From: a virus
IMG/VR virus record: IMGVR_UViG_3300036846_000691
Coordinates: 1 to 20,084 of that record
Direction: 5' to 3' (one strand)
Length of the DNA stretch: 20,084 nt
Below are positions 19,958 to 20,084 of the stretch, one piece after another. The translations under genes were made by a program, and so were the position numbers. The notes beneath the pieces were generated by a model that was not told where the DNA came from, did no database searches, and saw only the letters and a program-made list of their open reading frames with translations. Every line of letters starts with the position of its first letter. Positions within the stretch are counted from its first letter, which is position 1.

Positions 19958-20084
19958 CGTCGGCCTCCAGCCGCCAGAGACCAAACCACAGGGTGGGGCG
20001 GCTGTAGACGGGGAAGGCGCTCGAGCGATAGGGCCCGCGTTAGGTCAATCGTTCGCGCAACCCGTAAGGAGGAACCCTCAATGA
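19958..20084. repeat. 127-bp terminal direct repeat, right copy
   Basis: Exact copy of 1-127, ending with the capsid start codon. It begins six bases after the stop codon of the prohead protease. Joining the copies gives the usual portal-protease-capsid order of HK97-like phages, which supports true circularity of the assembly. Physical ends could still be cos or headful ends elsewhere. Confidence 0.95.

Noticed and set aside
1-20084. tRNA genes, CRISPR arrays and insertion sequences
   Set aside because: No cloverleaf-like T-arm sequence outside genes, no spaced repeat array and no transposase were found on either strand by eye.

Overview
The window is one complete small tailed-phage genome, assembled as a circle and cut open just upstream of the capsid gene. 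Bases 1-127 and 19958-20084 are identical, so the unique genome is 19,957 bp and the prohead protease at the right end runs directly into the capsid gene at the left end. The DNA is very GC-rich. Genes are packed with GTGA/ATGA stop-start overlaps and many GTG or TTG starts. The virion genes are of the HK97-like siphovirus type seen in actinobacterial phages. The host is probably a high-GC actinobacterium. The style of the Rpf-like transglycosylase at 12884-13255 suggests the class Thermoleophilia; this is inference from remembered family patterns, not a search.

Layout, read around the circle. (a) Packaging and head: HNH-TerL fusion (16348-18099), portal (18099-19343), prohead protease (19340-19951), capsid (124-1317). 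(b) Neck and tail: HeH-domain protein, connector, tail-completion candidate, tail tube, gp10-like protein, tail chaperones with a probable -1 frameshift, a 584-residue tape measure and a Dit/Tal-type tail protein (1317-6840). (c) Adhesion: a C1q-like tail protein and two related collagen-like fibres (6837-9180). (d) Lysis: PG-binding plus CHAP endolysin and a one-TM protein (9184-10322). (e) Control and integration: a leftward HTH gene, a perfect 24-nt palindrome, two small rightward genes and a tyrosine integrase (10324-12129). (f) A non-coding block packed with perfect hairpins (12130-12505). (g) Early genes: two small proteins, a membrane-anchored transglycosylase, a leftward HNH-like gene, a small SH3-like protein, a RecT-like annealing protein, a replisome-organizer-like protein with a possible internal origin, a coiled-coil microprotein and a zinc-knuckle protein (12506-15733). 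(h) A leftward two-TM gene, palindromes, a promoter candidate and two microproteins ahead of the terminase (15720-16263).

The integrase indicates a temperate life style. No polymerase, primase or helicase gene is visible, so replication must lean on the host, with the organizer-like protein and the RecT-like protein as the phage contribution. The most unusual points are the fusion of an HNH nuclease to the terminase large subunit with no recognisable small terminase, the hairpin cluster after the integrase, the secreted Rpf-like enzyme among early genes, and the iteron-like, AT-rich patch inside the organizer gene.
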